From Colias croceus (Eukaryota; Arthropoda; Insecta; Lepidoptera; Pieridae), in NCBI RefSeq assembly GCF_905220415.1, contig NC_059555.1, positions 9,044,001 to 9,108,000 on the forward strand: 64,000 nucleotides of DNA. The letters are read 5' to 3'. The notes below the pieces were generated by a model that was not told where the DNA came from, made no database searches, and saw nothing but the letters and a program-made list of their open reading frames with translations. Within the stretch, counting starts at the first letter, position 1. Every line of letters starts with the position of its first letter. Of this stretch, positions 34,401-41,222 are shown piece after piece. The translations under genes and the position numbers were made by a program.

Positions 34401-36155
34401 TTTATTTTTTGGGAATTTTTTGGCAAAATAAAAATATTACAAGCTGATTCAATCATTTTACATTTCACCAGTTTTATGAATAGACCTTGTTTTGAATCGT
34501 TTTTAAAAGTATTCATGCCTGAATATAACATTAAAAAATAGACAATTTTTAATTTATAGAAGATAGTTTTTGCTTTTAATAAATAACAAAACATAACCTA
34601 AAATGGTCACCATTCAAGCGTCCTGCATTTGGTTGACTGAGCGTGTGGCGACTATCCTCTCGGCTTGTAACCGTCAAGTGTGTTGTGTGGACTAATTATA
34701 ATATGTTGTGTTACTAACTAATGGGCTTTACAATAACTACTGTTTTGAAAAATGCTTTATCGTGAAATTATCCATCTTTTTGCCTTTTTTGGGTTTATCT
34801 CTTATTCTTTTCATTAAAAATATGTTCTTATCGAACTAAACAGAGACTTTTTATATCCTTTCTCGTAGTTTTTGTGTCAATTTTTTTTTTTCAATTATTT
34901 GAAAGTGGTTTTATTATAGTCAAATAGTTCACTTTTTATGATATTTTATTAAGGATTGTCAATTTATTATCGTTTATAAAGCAAATGAATGCTATTTAAC
35001 TTAAAATAACGATTTTATATTTAAATTCAATCAAAAGATAACCCTGTATACTGTAGATTTCATAGCCCAGTTAAAAAGTTCACCCAATCCACCAAAACAT
35101 ACACAAGAACGCGTGTTTTCAAGCGCAAAAATACCCTCAAAATGTTGAAAAATTCAATCGAAAGTTCCAAAACTATCCTCGAAAAGTGGAAAAAAGCCGA
35201 TAGGACACTAAAGCACACGCCACACGGAACCAAATGCAGGAGCGCGCGCTCGTGGTGCAGGGCGGCTACGTGAGCGGCCGCGCGCAGACACTCACCGTCA
35301 CCAAGAAGACCAACGCCCTTGCCACGGGAAAGGAGAGAAAGAGAGATGACGAAGAGAAGCCGGAGAGATCTCCCACGCCGAGGGATAGTCAGGCTGGGAC
35401 TCCAGCGTCCGCTACTCCGCCGCCAGCTGTCAGTGCTTTGTTGGTAAGTAGGGGGAGGGGGGGAGATGTGACGTCACGCTTAGTGTGGCATGCAGATATA
35501 GTGAGGCTAGGTCGCCTGTGACGCTGTTAACGCACTATTGGTGAGTAAAAGGGGTGGTGATGTGACGTCTCGCAATGTAGCGTGTGACGTCACGCTTAGT
35601 GAGGCATGTAGATAAAGCGAATCTTACTAATATATAGGTAATTTAAATGGGGGGAGGTGTGACGTAATTTTTTATTGCTGGGTACACCAGCGTCATAAGT
35701 CATTAGTTTATGGGATTTATAAGTAGTGCGACGCAGTATTTGCTAACTTTTAACAGCAATGGGTAATTATTTTAAAAACTTCCAGTTAGCATTACCATTA
35801 TTCAGTTATTTTTTCACCGTTTGAAAACCCAAATTCTTTAAAATAGCTCGAATATTTCACATTTTGTGAATATACATAACCTGATAATACACCGTAACTA
35901 TTTTCTAAGAAAACCACACTAAAATTACAGGAGAAACAAATGTCCGATCTCGTGGACGAGATACGCAAACTGAAGTCCGTCATAGTGAAACAAGAGAACC
36001 GAATCCGAGCGCTAGAAGCGACCGTGAAAGCGGTACTCCCACCGCCCACGCCCACGCCCGTGACGCCCGTGACCACGGCCGCGACCACGCCCGCGCCCAC
36101 GCCCGACAATGACCACGACCACGACGATGATGCCATGGCCCCCGATGAAGTTTGA
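13442..36155 (+). CDS. coro: Coronin, type I actin-binding WD40 protein
   Basis: Coronins bind F-actin and the Arp2/3 complex and control actin turnover at the cell cortex and on endosomes. Ten coding exons: 13442-13639, 29539-29661, 30040-30314, 30748-30855, 31429-31603, 32467-32530, 33082-33170, 33624-33764, 35240-35443, 35931-36155; all have GT/AG ends and matching phases, giving 533 residues (family about 450-550). The N-terminal coronin motif is MSFRVVRSSKFRHVYG. WD40 blades include GGHKGPVLDIAWCPHNDN, VGLVLWHPTAQNVL and IYLCGKGDSVIRYFE. The coronin C-terminal region (IGMMPKRGCDVATCEIAKFY, SELFQEDLYPDT) follows. A coiled coil, for oligomerisation, is near 463-497 (LVDEIRKLKSVIVKQENRIR). 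The tail is Pro/Thr-rich and ends in an Asp/His run. The linker at about 392-459 is long and charged. Intron 1 is 15.9 kb; exons are GC-rich against AT-rich introns. Confidence 0.93.
14083..14256. mobile_element. PIF/Harbinger-like MITE, TAA target duplication
   Basis: Ends are GGGCTAATTTTTCAATTCTT and its near reverse complement (ACCAAGGATTGAAAAATCGGCC). The 174 bp element is flanked by TAA at 14080-14082 and 14257-14259. A 3 bp TWA duplication with such ends is characteristic of the PIF/Harbinger superfamily. Relatives lie at 23319-23485 and 62115-62788. Confidence 0.75.
15050..15262 (+). repeat. Dispersed repeat family A copy, hybrid tail
   Basis: Starts CTAGCTTTCCGCCTGCGGC, then AAACCCGCATAGTTCCCG. 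From about 15140 it changes to GGATAATGTAGCTTTCGAAT...AAATCGGTCCAGTTGTTTAT, which other family A copies here lack. It may be a subfamily or a recombinant. Confidence 0.65.
15955..16140 (-). repeat. Family A' copy, left arm of an inverted pair
   Basis: Reads in reverse from CCGGGGCGGACCGCTAGT to TCCATACTAATATTATAAAT. The copy at 16493-16679 is the same subfamily in the opposite orientation and nearly identical. Confidence 0.75.
16493..16679 (+). repeat. Family A' copy, right arm of an inverted pair
   Basis: Starts ACTAGAGGTCCGCCCCGGC and ends TATAATATTAGTATGGATT, with GTAACAGACAGACAGACAGA. It mirrors 15955-16140 across a spacer of about 350 bp. Confidence 0.75.
17710..17825. mobile_element. 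Short element with CCCCCCTAGACAAGTGG end
   Basis: Begins ACAGCCCCCCTAGACAAG and ends CTACTTGTCTAACCCCCC, inverted over about 14 bp. A second, 3'-truncated copy is at 19283-19372 (CCCCCCTAGCCAAGTGGC, same interior TATGAGATTGACGTAAGCT). Non-coding MITE. Confidence 0.6.
18760..18916 (+). repeat. Family A' fragment
   Basis: From TTTTCGCCCGTGGTACAT to TATAATATTAGTAGGGATT, missing the usual CTAGCTTCC start. It carries the GTAACAGACAGACAGAG motif of the subfamily. Confidence 0.7.
18994..19161. repeat. Tandem repeat, 3 x 56 bp
   Basis: Three consecutive units (TTTATTCATTACCCCTTCTT ... CCCCCGTAATGGCGGCA) start at 18994, 19050 and 19106 and differ by about one base. The near identity implies recent expansion. 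Non-coding, inside the coronin intron. Confidence 0.9.
19283..19372. mobile_element. Second copy of the 17710-type element
   Basis: CCCCCCTAGCCAAGTGGC to AGCTTTAGATACGTTCG matches the left three quarters of 17710-17825 with scattered substitutions. The right inverted end is missing. Confidence 0.6.
19611..19745 (-). repeat. LINE-like tail fragment (GGGAAGCGCTTGACC type)
   Basis: On the minus strand it runs from TTCAATATGGGGGTCTTCAA through AAGCGCGCTCCATCTTAGAC and AAGCGCTTCCCTATAACC into an oligo-A stretch. The order with a terminal A-run fits a retrotransposon 3' end, probably of the CR1/Jockey group; the class is inferred. Confidence 0.55.
19790..19878 (-). mobile_element. Fragment of the GTGAAACTTCTTT MITE
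   Basis: Carries GTCGCCTTACTCCATGACGT and the terminus AAAGAAGTTTCACTTC. One inverted end is lost. It corresponds to the right half of 58228-58393. Confidence 0.6.
20410..21738. mobile_element. hAT-type element, 1329 bp, non-autonomous
   Basis: Bounded by CAGTGCCGGATTAGCC (left) and GGCTTAATCCGGCACTG (right) and flanked by an exact 8 bp duplication, CCTATACC, at 20402-20409 and 21739-21746. CAGTG-type ends plus 8 bp duplications define the hAT superfamily. Subterminal segments on both sides contain GCTAC(A/G)GG(G)CCCCGC in opposed orientation. No frame longer than about 70 codons and no transposase motif is visible, so it depends on an outside transposase. It sits in the coronin intron. Confidence 0.85.
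21752..21880 (+). repeat. LINE-like tail fragment (GTCGGTAGGAATCCG type)
   Basis: Contains CACAGTGGGGTTTTGGTCGG, TAGGAATCCGACATAACC, CCCCCGGAGGCCGTGGGTA and ends in CCCCACTC plus 13 A residues. It abuts the hAT element's right target duplication, so the hAT element landed next to or inside this older retrotransposon tail. Confidence 0.65.
22101..22312 (+). repeat. Dispersed repeat family B copy
   Basis: From ACTAGCTGTACCCCACGG to TTTATAATATGAGAATAAG, with TGTTGGTCTTAGCGTGATGA. Full length but somewhat diverged. Confidence 0.75.
22898..23098 (-). repeat. Dispersed repeat family B copy
   Basis: Reverse copy from CTAGCTGTGCCCCGCGGTTT (minus strand) to TTAATAATAACTATTAAG. It is opposed to the copy at 22101, so the pair forms a loose inverted repeat with a 0.6 kb spacer. 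Confidence 0.75.
23319..23485. mobile_element. PIF/Harbinger-like MITE, TAA target duplication
   Basis: Ends GGGCTGATTTTTCC and GGATTGAAAAATCAGCCC, flanked by TAA at 23316-23318 and 23486-23488. Its left third also holds a local hairpin (TTAATGGACGGATAAGTTTT against AAAACTTATCCGTCCAATAA). 167 bp, non-coding. Confidence 0.75.
23525..23702 (-). repeat. Dispersed repeat family C copy
   Basis: Reverse copy from CATAGTATAAAACAATGTCG to GCCGCGGGCGGAAAGCTAGT. It keeps the unbroken TATAATTTATTAGGTTTTAG junction that is interrupted at 2757. Confidence 0.8.
23856..24040. mobile_element. MITE with GAAGTGAAACTTCTTTAT ends
   Basis: Left end GAAGTGAAACTTCTTTATC, right end ATAAAGAAATTTCACTTC. The interior carries a direct repeat around CATTTTTCCGTTACGCG. 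A second copy is at 28391-28566. Non-coding. Confidence 0.7.
24103..24247 (+). repeat. Dispersed retroelement tail fragment
   Basis: CAGTCCCTCCGGCTTCGCCT ... AAATCGGTCGGACCACAG ... CATATAATATATAGATTA follows the same plan (GC-rich start, AAATCGG, TATAATATATAGAT end) as the other tails but belongs to a different family with one copy in the window. Confidence 0.5.
25285..25497 (+). repeat. Dispersed repeat family B copy
   Basis: From CTAGCTGTACCCTAGGTTG to TATAATATTAGTATAG, with an internal duplicated GGAACAGTTCAACAGTAG. Well preserved. Confidence 0.75.
25853..25995. mobile_element. Short hAT-type MITE
   Basis: 143 bp, ends CAGAAGCGTAGC and CTACGCCCCTG, flanked by AAGTAAAC (25845-25852) and AACTAAAC (25996-26003), an 8 bp duplication with one mismatch. 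The interior has GGGGCCCCGTATAAAAAT and GGTCCCGTATAATCG, a repeated motif. Size and duplication fit a hAT MITE distinct from the one at 20410. Confidence 0.65.
26625..26845. repeat. Diverged tandem duplication, about 110 bp unit
   Basis: The order ACA(G/C)AT-x-ATCACCTA(T/C)TTGTC, AAATCGA(T/C)CAGTGAA(A/C)CA, GACGTGGGACTTCAATACTA appears at about 26625-26735 and again at 26741-26842. A short relative (TCGATCAGTGAATCAGATGC) is at 18318. Non-coding. Confidence 0.6.
27194..27275. repeat. 38 bp near-perfect palindrome
   Basis: Arms 27194-27231 and 27238-27275 are exact reverse complements, with a 6 bp centre. Each arm is the 3' tail of the tRNA-like repeat seen at 41509 and 62849 (TCACGAG / CTCGTGATCGAATTTTTTCT ... 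TTTATAAATTTATA), so two tails face each other. Confidence 0.85.
28391..28566. mobile_element. MITE with GAAGTGAAACTTCTTTAT ends
   Basis: Close copy of 23856-24040, including the duplicated CATTTTTCCGTTAC motif; ends GAAGTGAAACTTCTTTATC and ATAAAGAAGTTTCACTTC. Slightly shorter interior. Confidence 0.7.
29259..29408 (+). mobile_element. GTGAAACTTCTTT MITE, just upstream of a coronin exon
   Basis: From GTGAAACTTCTTTAGGCGC to CTTTCACTTCTGTCACGTGT plus the GCTCGGCACCCACGCAC tail. It ends about 130 bp before the acceptor of coronin exon 2, yet the acceptor and branch region look intact. Confidence 0.65.
31611..31990. repeat. GTGACTTGGCATGACAGAA minisatellite, split by an insertion
   Basis: Units of about 18 bp (TGACTTGGCATGACAGAAG) run from 31611 to 31692, directly after the coronin donor at 31604, and resume at 31910-31990. 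The 31693-31905 interval is a different repeat (next entry). Non-coding intron. Confidence 0.85.
31693..31905 (+). mobile_element. Repeat fragment inserted in the minisatellite
   Basis: Contains TCAAACTCAAACATTTATTT, ATTCAATAAGACTTCTTTTA and CAAGAAACTCCATAGTTGCT, and ends in ATTATTATGTAAGTTATACC. This order is typical of a retrotransposon tail common in moth genomes (general knowledge; family not named). It interrupts the array cleanly. Confidence 0.55.
32698..32781 (+). repeat. LINE 3' tail with (GAT)n
   Basis: AGGAGGCCCTTGTCCCAGCAGTGGGAACATATGTGGGCTGATGATGATAATGATG is read here in parts: GGAGGCCCTTGTCCCAGCAG, then GTGGGCTGATGATGAT. The CCCAGCAGTGGG...GGCTGATGATG end followed by a GAT array is the usual 3' terminus of a lepidopteran LINE. 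Confidence 0.65.
32786..33059 (+). mobile_element. tRNA-derived SINE
   Basis: The head looks like a tRNA: A box TGGCTTGGTTGGTAGTGAC and B box GGTTCGATTCC, with TCC in the anticodon position (Gly-like). An unrelated body follows (CCATCTGGTTTCCATAACAC, GATCAGATCGTGCCGTGTG) and an ATTT-repeat tail (ATTTATTTATTTATTTAT). This is the standard layout of a Pol III SINE. It lies in a coronin intron, sense orientation, and could add exons or RNA structure. Confidence 0.8.
33420..33513 (+). repeat. Family B 3' tail only
   Basis: TTTTTCAAATCGGACCAGTA ... GCGCGTTCAAACAAACAAAC ... TATAATATTAGTATAGAT. A 5'-truncated copy, consistent with target-primed reverse transcription. Confidence 0.75.
33765..33951 (+). 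repeat. G-rich minisatellite at a coronin donor site
   Basis: Units such as GGGGATGACTGGGGACGTGAC repeat from the donor at 33765 to about 33951 with variation. Runs of four G are spaced by 6-7 bases, so the sense RNA could form G-quadruplexes beside the 5' splice site. The opposite strand reads as repeated Pro/Val/Ile but has no support as protein. Confidence 0.85.
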
Positions 36156-39100
36156 ACGCGCAAGTGAGTCTTGTATAGATAGAAGTGACGGCTGCGTAAT
36201 TGGAATTTTGTAAAATCATTTTTTTTATGTATTAATGTGTTTTTAATGTCAGTGTCAATTTTGAATTATAGATACAGTTGATGAATCGAAAAAAAAAAGT
36301 AAGATTTGTAACGATCTAAGCAGGGTACTAGATTAAAAAGTGCCTAAAAATATATGTAAAATAATAATTGTGTGCCTTTTTTACCATTAGATTCTTTATA
36401 CAGACAAAATCTATACAAGACGACTATATCGACCTGATTTTTTTAAATAGTGTAAGGAATTCGTATAGCTTTGATATTTTAATTCTTTTCTGTATTATCT
36501 ATATTCTATACCGATGGAACTGACGGATAAACAAAAAAAGTAAAAACCTTTTTTAATGTTTCTCACTTCTGAAATACTATAAAATACACGTAAAAATACT
36601 GAGTGTTTCTTTTCATTGCATGTTAAAGATTTGATGTAAAGTTTCTGAATCTTAAATAAAACTCTTTTTCATTTTTAACTATTATTGACAGTTCCATTGG
36701 TCTTTATCTCATATAGTAACTATGAAATTAACCGACTCTATAGTTCGGATTTAGAGGGGGTGGTACAATATATTTTTATTTTGTAAAAATAAAAGATCGC
36801 ACTTGACTATACCCCCTCCCTTAGTAGTTGCTCTAACAGCGACTAGCTACTACAATATAATTATTATTATTTATATATAGGATGGAATTTTTAATGTGCT
36901 ATAAGAAACATAGAGAAGGACATAGACAAAAAAAAATATTTGGACATTGAAAAATTCATCCTTAATGATGCTATTATAGAAATATAAACGGCTTTATATT
37001 AAATAAAATGTATGTATTTATTTATATTCTAGATAATAAGCTAAAATACAGATTGAGAAATGTGCCTTCAATTTTCATTAGTCACAAAAATTTCAATAAA
37101 TACAATTGGTGATTAATATCATTGCATTTAGCGTACGTTTGAAAATGTCAAACTTCAAATGGGCCAATGAGATTTTTTATTGACAAATACTATTTTTAAA
37201 TATAAAAGTCAGTGTTGCCAATGTGTTAGCAAATTTAATTTAAAAATGGTATACTTTAGAACCATAGAAAATTGTATTAATTAAATCGACACGATCATCA
37301 ATAATTAATATATTTTATCTAGTATTAAAATTATTGAATTGGCGACGAGCAAGCAATACTAATTTAAAAGCCGATTAACATATTATAGTTAGTGTTGCCA
37401 AGAAATTGTATGAAGTCTCAATTATTAACATAAGTAATTTATTTCGATTTTGTATCTCAGCTTTAGTGCTATTGTAACAGACGCGGCACGGTAGCGTGTG
37501 TATTGACTATATTTTGGCCATTTGACCGTAACACGGTGGTTTGACAGCTAGTCATGTCATTTTGACATCTGACAGATAAGGGGTGACATTTGCCACTTTT
37601 TTTTACTTTTTTTTTATCGCGGGGAAAGGAAACTTGACATATGAAGTTTCATATTAATGTCAATTTTATAGACCGTTTGTGTAACTTTGACTTTCTCGAT
37701 TTCGGTAAAATCTATTTCAAATACAATTTTTATGAAGTCATAAGCAAATTTTTATCAATGTTATTTTATTAATTTTATCAATATAATACGCAAGTGGTAT
37801 AATGTCGCCCTGGCATGTGTTGTCACTATTTGACAGCATAGTATTATAGTCTAAATTAAATAGTATTATTACGATGATGATGATTATTATTATTTTTTTG
37901 TAATTTTAAGATGGCGTAATTTTAGATGTTTTTTTAAGATCATGACAAGGCAATGTATGGTGTAGATTGTATGAAATGCTTGTATAATTTTAAGGATATT
38001 TGTGTAAATTATTTGTCGTACATCGTATGTGAAGCTTCAGTTATTATTATTTTTTTTTTTTTTTTTGTATTATTTTGTTTTGGTAGCTAACATTTATCGT
38101 GTAAACGCAGGAAATATCGAGCTATTTGTACTTATTGTAAAGTTTATATTTGCGGTATTAGTTGCAAGTTGAATGTATAGATTTCTTTTTAATGCTATAT
38201 ATTACCGCACGCGTGTGGATGCGGGACAGAAACACTCGCACTTAGCTGTTATCCTTGCGTTAGAGCGAGACGGATATATTTTAAAGCTTCCTTTTAATAT
38301 TCACGCGCGTTTTTTACTCTATAATAATTTTAATTAAAGAATATTCCGTATAATTGAATCGTGCCAAATGATTAAATGCTTATTATAAATATTAACGGGG
38401 CTTGCTGCTTTCTCTTTATAAATATAAATTATTTGACTGTCTGTTTGTGCTGACGGAAAAAGTGTATATAGCGCTCCAATTTTTAGAAAATAATAAGTTT
38501 TAAAATGAAAATAGTAAAATACAACGCACAATAAGTTTATTCTGTATGTTATATCCTGTAAGGTGCCAATATGGTTCTAATGTTGCAATTAATAAAAATA
38601 CCCTGTTTGTAATGACGTCTTCCCCAACGTGATTTCTTATTGAATTTTAATGTATGTAAATAAACCCTATGCTCATTTTGATTCTCTTTATACTAAATGT
38701 TATTTATAATTAAGATGCAATAGTTTTTTTTTTATATATTTCCTCGTTAATATAAGTAGATGAAATGTCAAACAAATAGGTATAACCTAGGTATTCTCAA
38801 TACTTTTTTTCTTTTATAGTATTTGTTATGTATTGTGCTAAAATGTGGACCACTAACAGTTATATTCGCTTTAAACATTGTTAACATTCGCTTAATCAAG
38901 ATAAGTGTGTGTTTGTAAAGCTTATTATGCGTAAAGTTAGATATTTTATTACTATGAAGGAAGAAAGGTGTAATTCCTCGAAAAAGGAGTAACTATTATC
39001 AAGTTTCACCACGCTCCAAAATAAATTAACGATTGTAAAATGAAAAATAAGGTTTGTTCCTCTGACACATTTTGGCGGTAAAATCGTTGACAGTTAAAAT

Positions 39101-39420
39101 TGTACAGAATGTTAAGTTTGTTAAATGGCAACACATTGGTGCTTATTGACAAACCAGTATTTTTTAATGTCATTGGTTTCCCTGATTTTAATTAATTATT
39201 ATTCTATTTCTGAGATTTTCTATCGTAATTTTAACAGTCGTGTTGCCAGTATATAAATGTGATTTGCCAATGACGTTAAAAATAAATTTACAAATGTTGG
39301 AAATTATCAAGAGTAGTTGGAATTAAGTGCCTTGTTGTGTTAGATAAATACTCAAAATGTTGCAATTATGAAAGTTGAGCTGAAATAAATGTCTATTTTA
39401 CTATTTTCACTGGTGGTATT
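36156..39420 (+). other. Probable coronin 3' UTR and downstream
   Basis: After the coronin stop there is no gene or long frame for 3.2 kb. AATAAA signals occur near 36653 and 37000, and at 39384-39389, the last followed by a GU-rich stretch and so a good distal site. The piece is AT-rich with few dispersed repeats, unlike the introns, which fits a long transcribed 3' UTR. Alternative short 3' UTRs are possible. Confidence 0.5.
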
Positions 39421-39524
39421 ATTTTCTAACCCTCCTGTTTCCTTATAACCTTATAAACATAATCTCTTTTTGATGTTTAGTTTTATAGCATTCAAATGTA
39501 ATAAATGAGAAATCAAAAAAAGAA

Positions 39525-39600
39525 AGTCGTCGCCTAGACGTGGCGAAAGTCAGGTCGGCTGGTTCGAATCCCGCCTCATGATCGAATTTTTTTTACTCGA
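39525..39600 (+). repeat. tRNA-like repeat, degenerate
   Basis: GTCGTCGCCTAGACGTGGC ... GCTGGTTCGAATCCCGCC then CATGATCGAATTTTTTTT. It shares the B box GGTTCGAATCC and the 3' tail with 41509 and 62849 but has a corrupted A-box half. Not a functional tRNA. Confidence 0.6.
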
Positions 39601-40186
39601 CAAACCATATACGACTGCAATTTATATCTTTTGAGCATGTTTTGTCACAATTTTGCTATATAATTATGTATCGATTAAACTACGCACACTTTACCACCAA
39701 CGTAATCCTAAAAAATCATAATAGAAAAGAATTACACAAGATTCCTATTAATATTTCTGACTGTGGCTGTGGTAATCAATTCGGGCTGAATTTGCTATAG
39801 GCTATAGCATAAAGGAAAGGTACATAGGTACTACCTCTAAATCGCCGTAGCCTACTAGAAGAACGCTTAACGTAAAAATTTAATGCTTTTTGAATGGCAA
39901 CATACTTAACCAGATACTGACTAGTTGGTTATACTTTAAAAATAGACTTGAATACCTTTTTGTCGACATAGAATGTAATTTTTAAGTCTGTGTTGCACCA
40001 TGTTACTTTAGCAATAACAAACATGTTAAAGTAACGGTTAGGGAAAATATTTTGACCATTTGAAAATATTATAGCGATAATTTAACACTTACTATAACCG
40101 CTCGCTCATATGGTTAAGGTTATTGTTAACGTTAACCTTAAATAACTCGGAAGCGTCAAATACAAAATGAGATGCCATTTTGGTTA

Positions 40187-40822
40187 GGGAGCCAGGTGCA
40201 AATTTGGTTAATTATTTCCTCTCAAGAGATAATTCGTCAGACGCATCAGAGTATAGTATTATAAAGCCTCGTGAACGTCAGCTGGCGCTCGGTTGGGGGG
40301 GTGAGCGGTTGTAGCCTCCCACGCACGTAGGAAAAAAAAATACATTCATTCATTTCCTCTCAGCTAAAAATTTGTCAAATTGTAGCTAACCCAATATCTC
40401 AACGAAAAAAAATAATCAGCTGGTTACAACATGGTGTATTATGACCAGCTGACCTATATATATATCCACAGTTATATATTTAAGCTATCATCAGGTAAAT
40501 TTTTGTTTGAGAGGAAATCACGGAAAATAATTTTATTTTTTTCATGTTCGAGACACCAGCTGACGTATAATACACCATGCTGTAACCAGCTGATTATTAT
40601 TTTTCGTTGAGATATTGGGTTAGCTACAATTTGACAAATTTTTAGCTGAGAGGAAATGAATGAATATACTTTTTTGTCTTACGTGCGTGGGAGGCTACAA
40701 CCGCTCACCCCCCCAACCGAGCTCCAGCTGACGTTCACGAGGCTTCATAAAACTATATTTTGATGCATTTTACTAATTACGGCTTGAGAGGAACTTGGTC
40801 ATAAAATCTGCTTCTGGCTCCC
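40187..40822. mobile_element. Foldback element, 636 bp, arms about 270 bp
   Basis: Termini GGGAGCCAG and CTGGCTCCC. Going inward both sides carry matching blocks: CCTCTCAAG, GCATCA, TATAAAGCCTCGTG against CACGAGGCTTCATA, GAGCGGTTGTAGCCTCCCAC against GTGGGAGGCTACAACCGCTC, CATTCATTTCCTCTCAGCTA against TAGCTGAGAGGAAATGAATG, and CAGCTGGTTACA against TGTAACCAGCTG. Identity rises toward the middle of the arms. The centre (about 40450-40556) is AT-rich. No coding and no clear target duplication. Confidence 0.8.
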
Positions 40823-41222
40823 GGACCATTTGACTTGAAACTTTGATAACTAACTATGGTAAAAAATACGTTGATGCAAACCAGTTTGCAGTTACTGTTA
40901 AATTTGACATTAATCGTAACAATGGTAGAACCAAGACATGGGTTAAGAGGTGATGCAAAACAACACTTTGTTATTACAGAATTTATGCTTGAGATCTACA
41001 AGACGTTTTAAAGGATCTAAGGAAATTGCTCCTAATACTTTCATCAAAACTAAATTAAAATCGTATCACATTAATCTACGCAATAAAGAACTACAGCATG
41101 ATAATTGATTATACCATAATATGGTGAAGTCACCCTATGATTGATTTCAGTAAGTATGAGTTCTAACAACAATTAAAGGATGGTAAGGAACGAATAAAAC
41201 ACAAAATTATGTAATTATATAT

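Noticed and set aside
35798..36219. Minus-strand frames rich in Ser, Val and Gly
   Set aside because: They mirror the Pro/Thr-rich coronin tail on the other strand.
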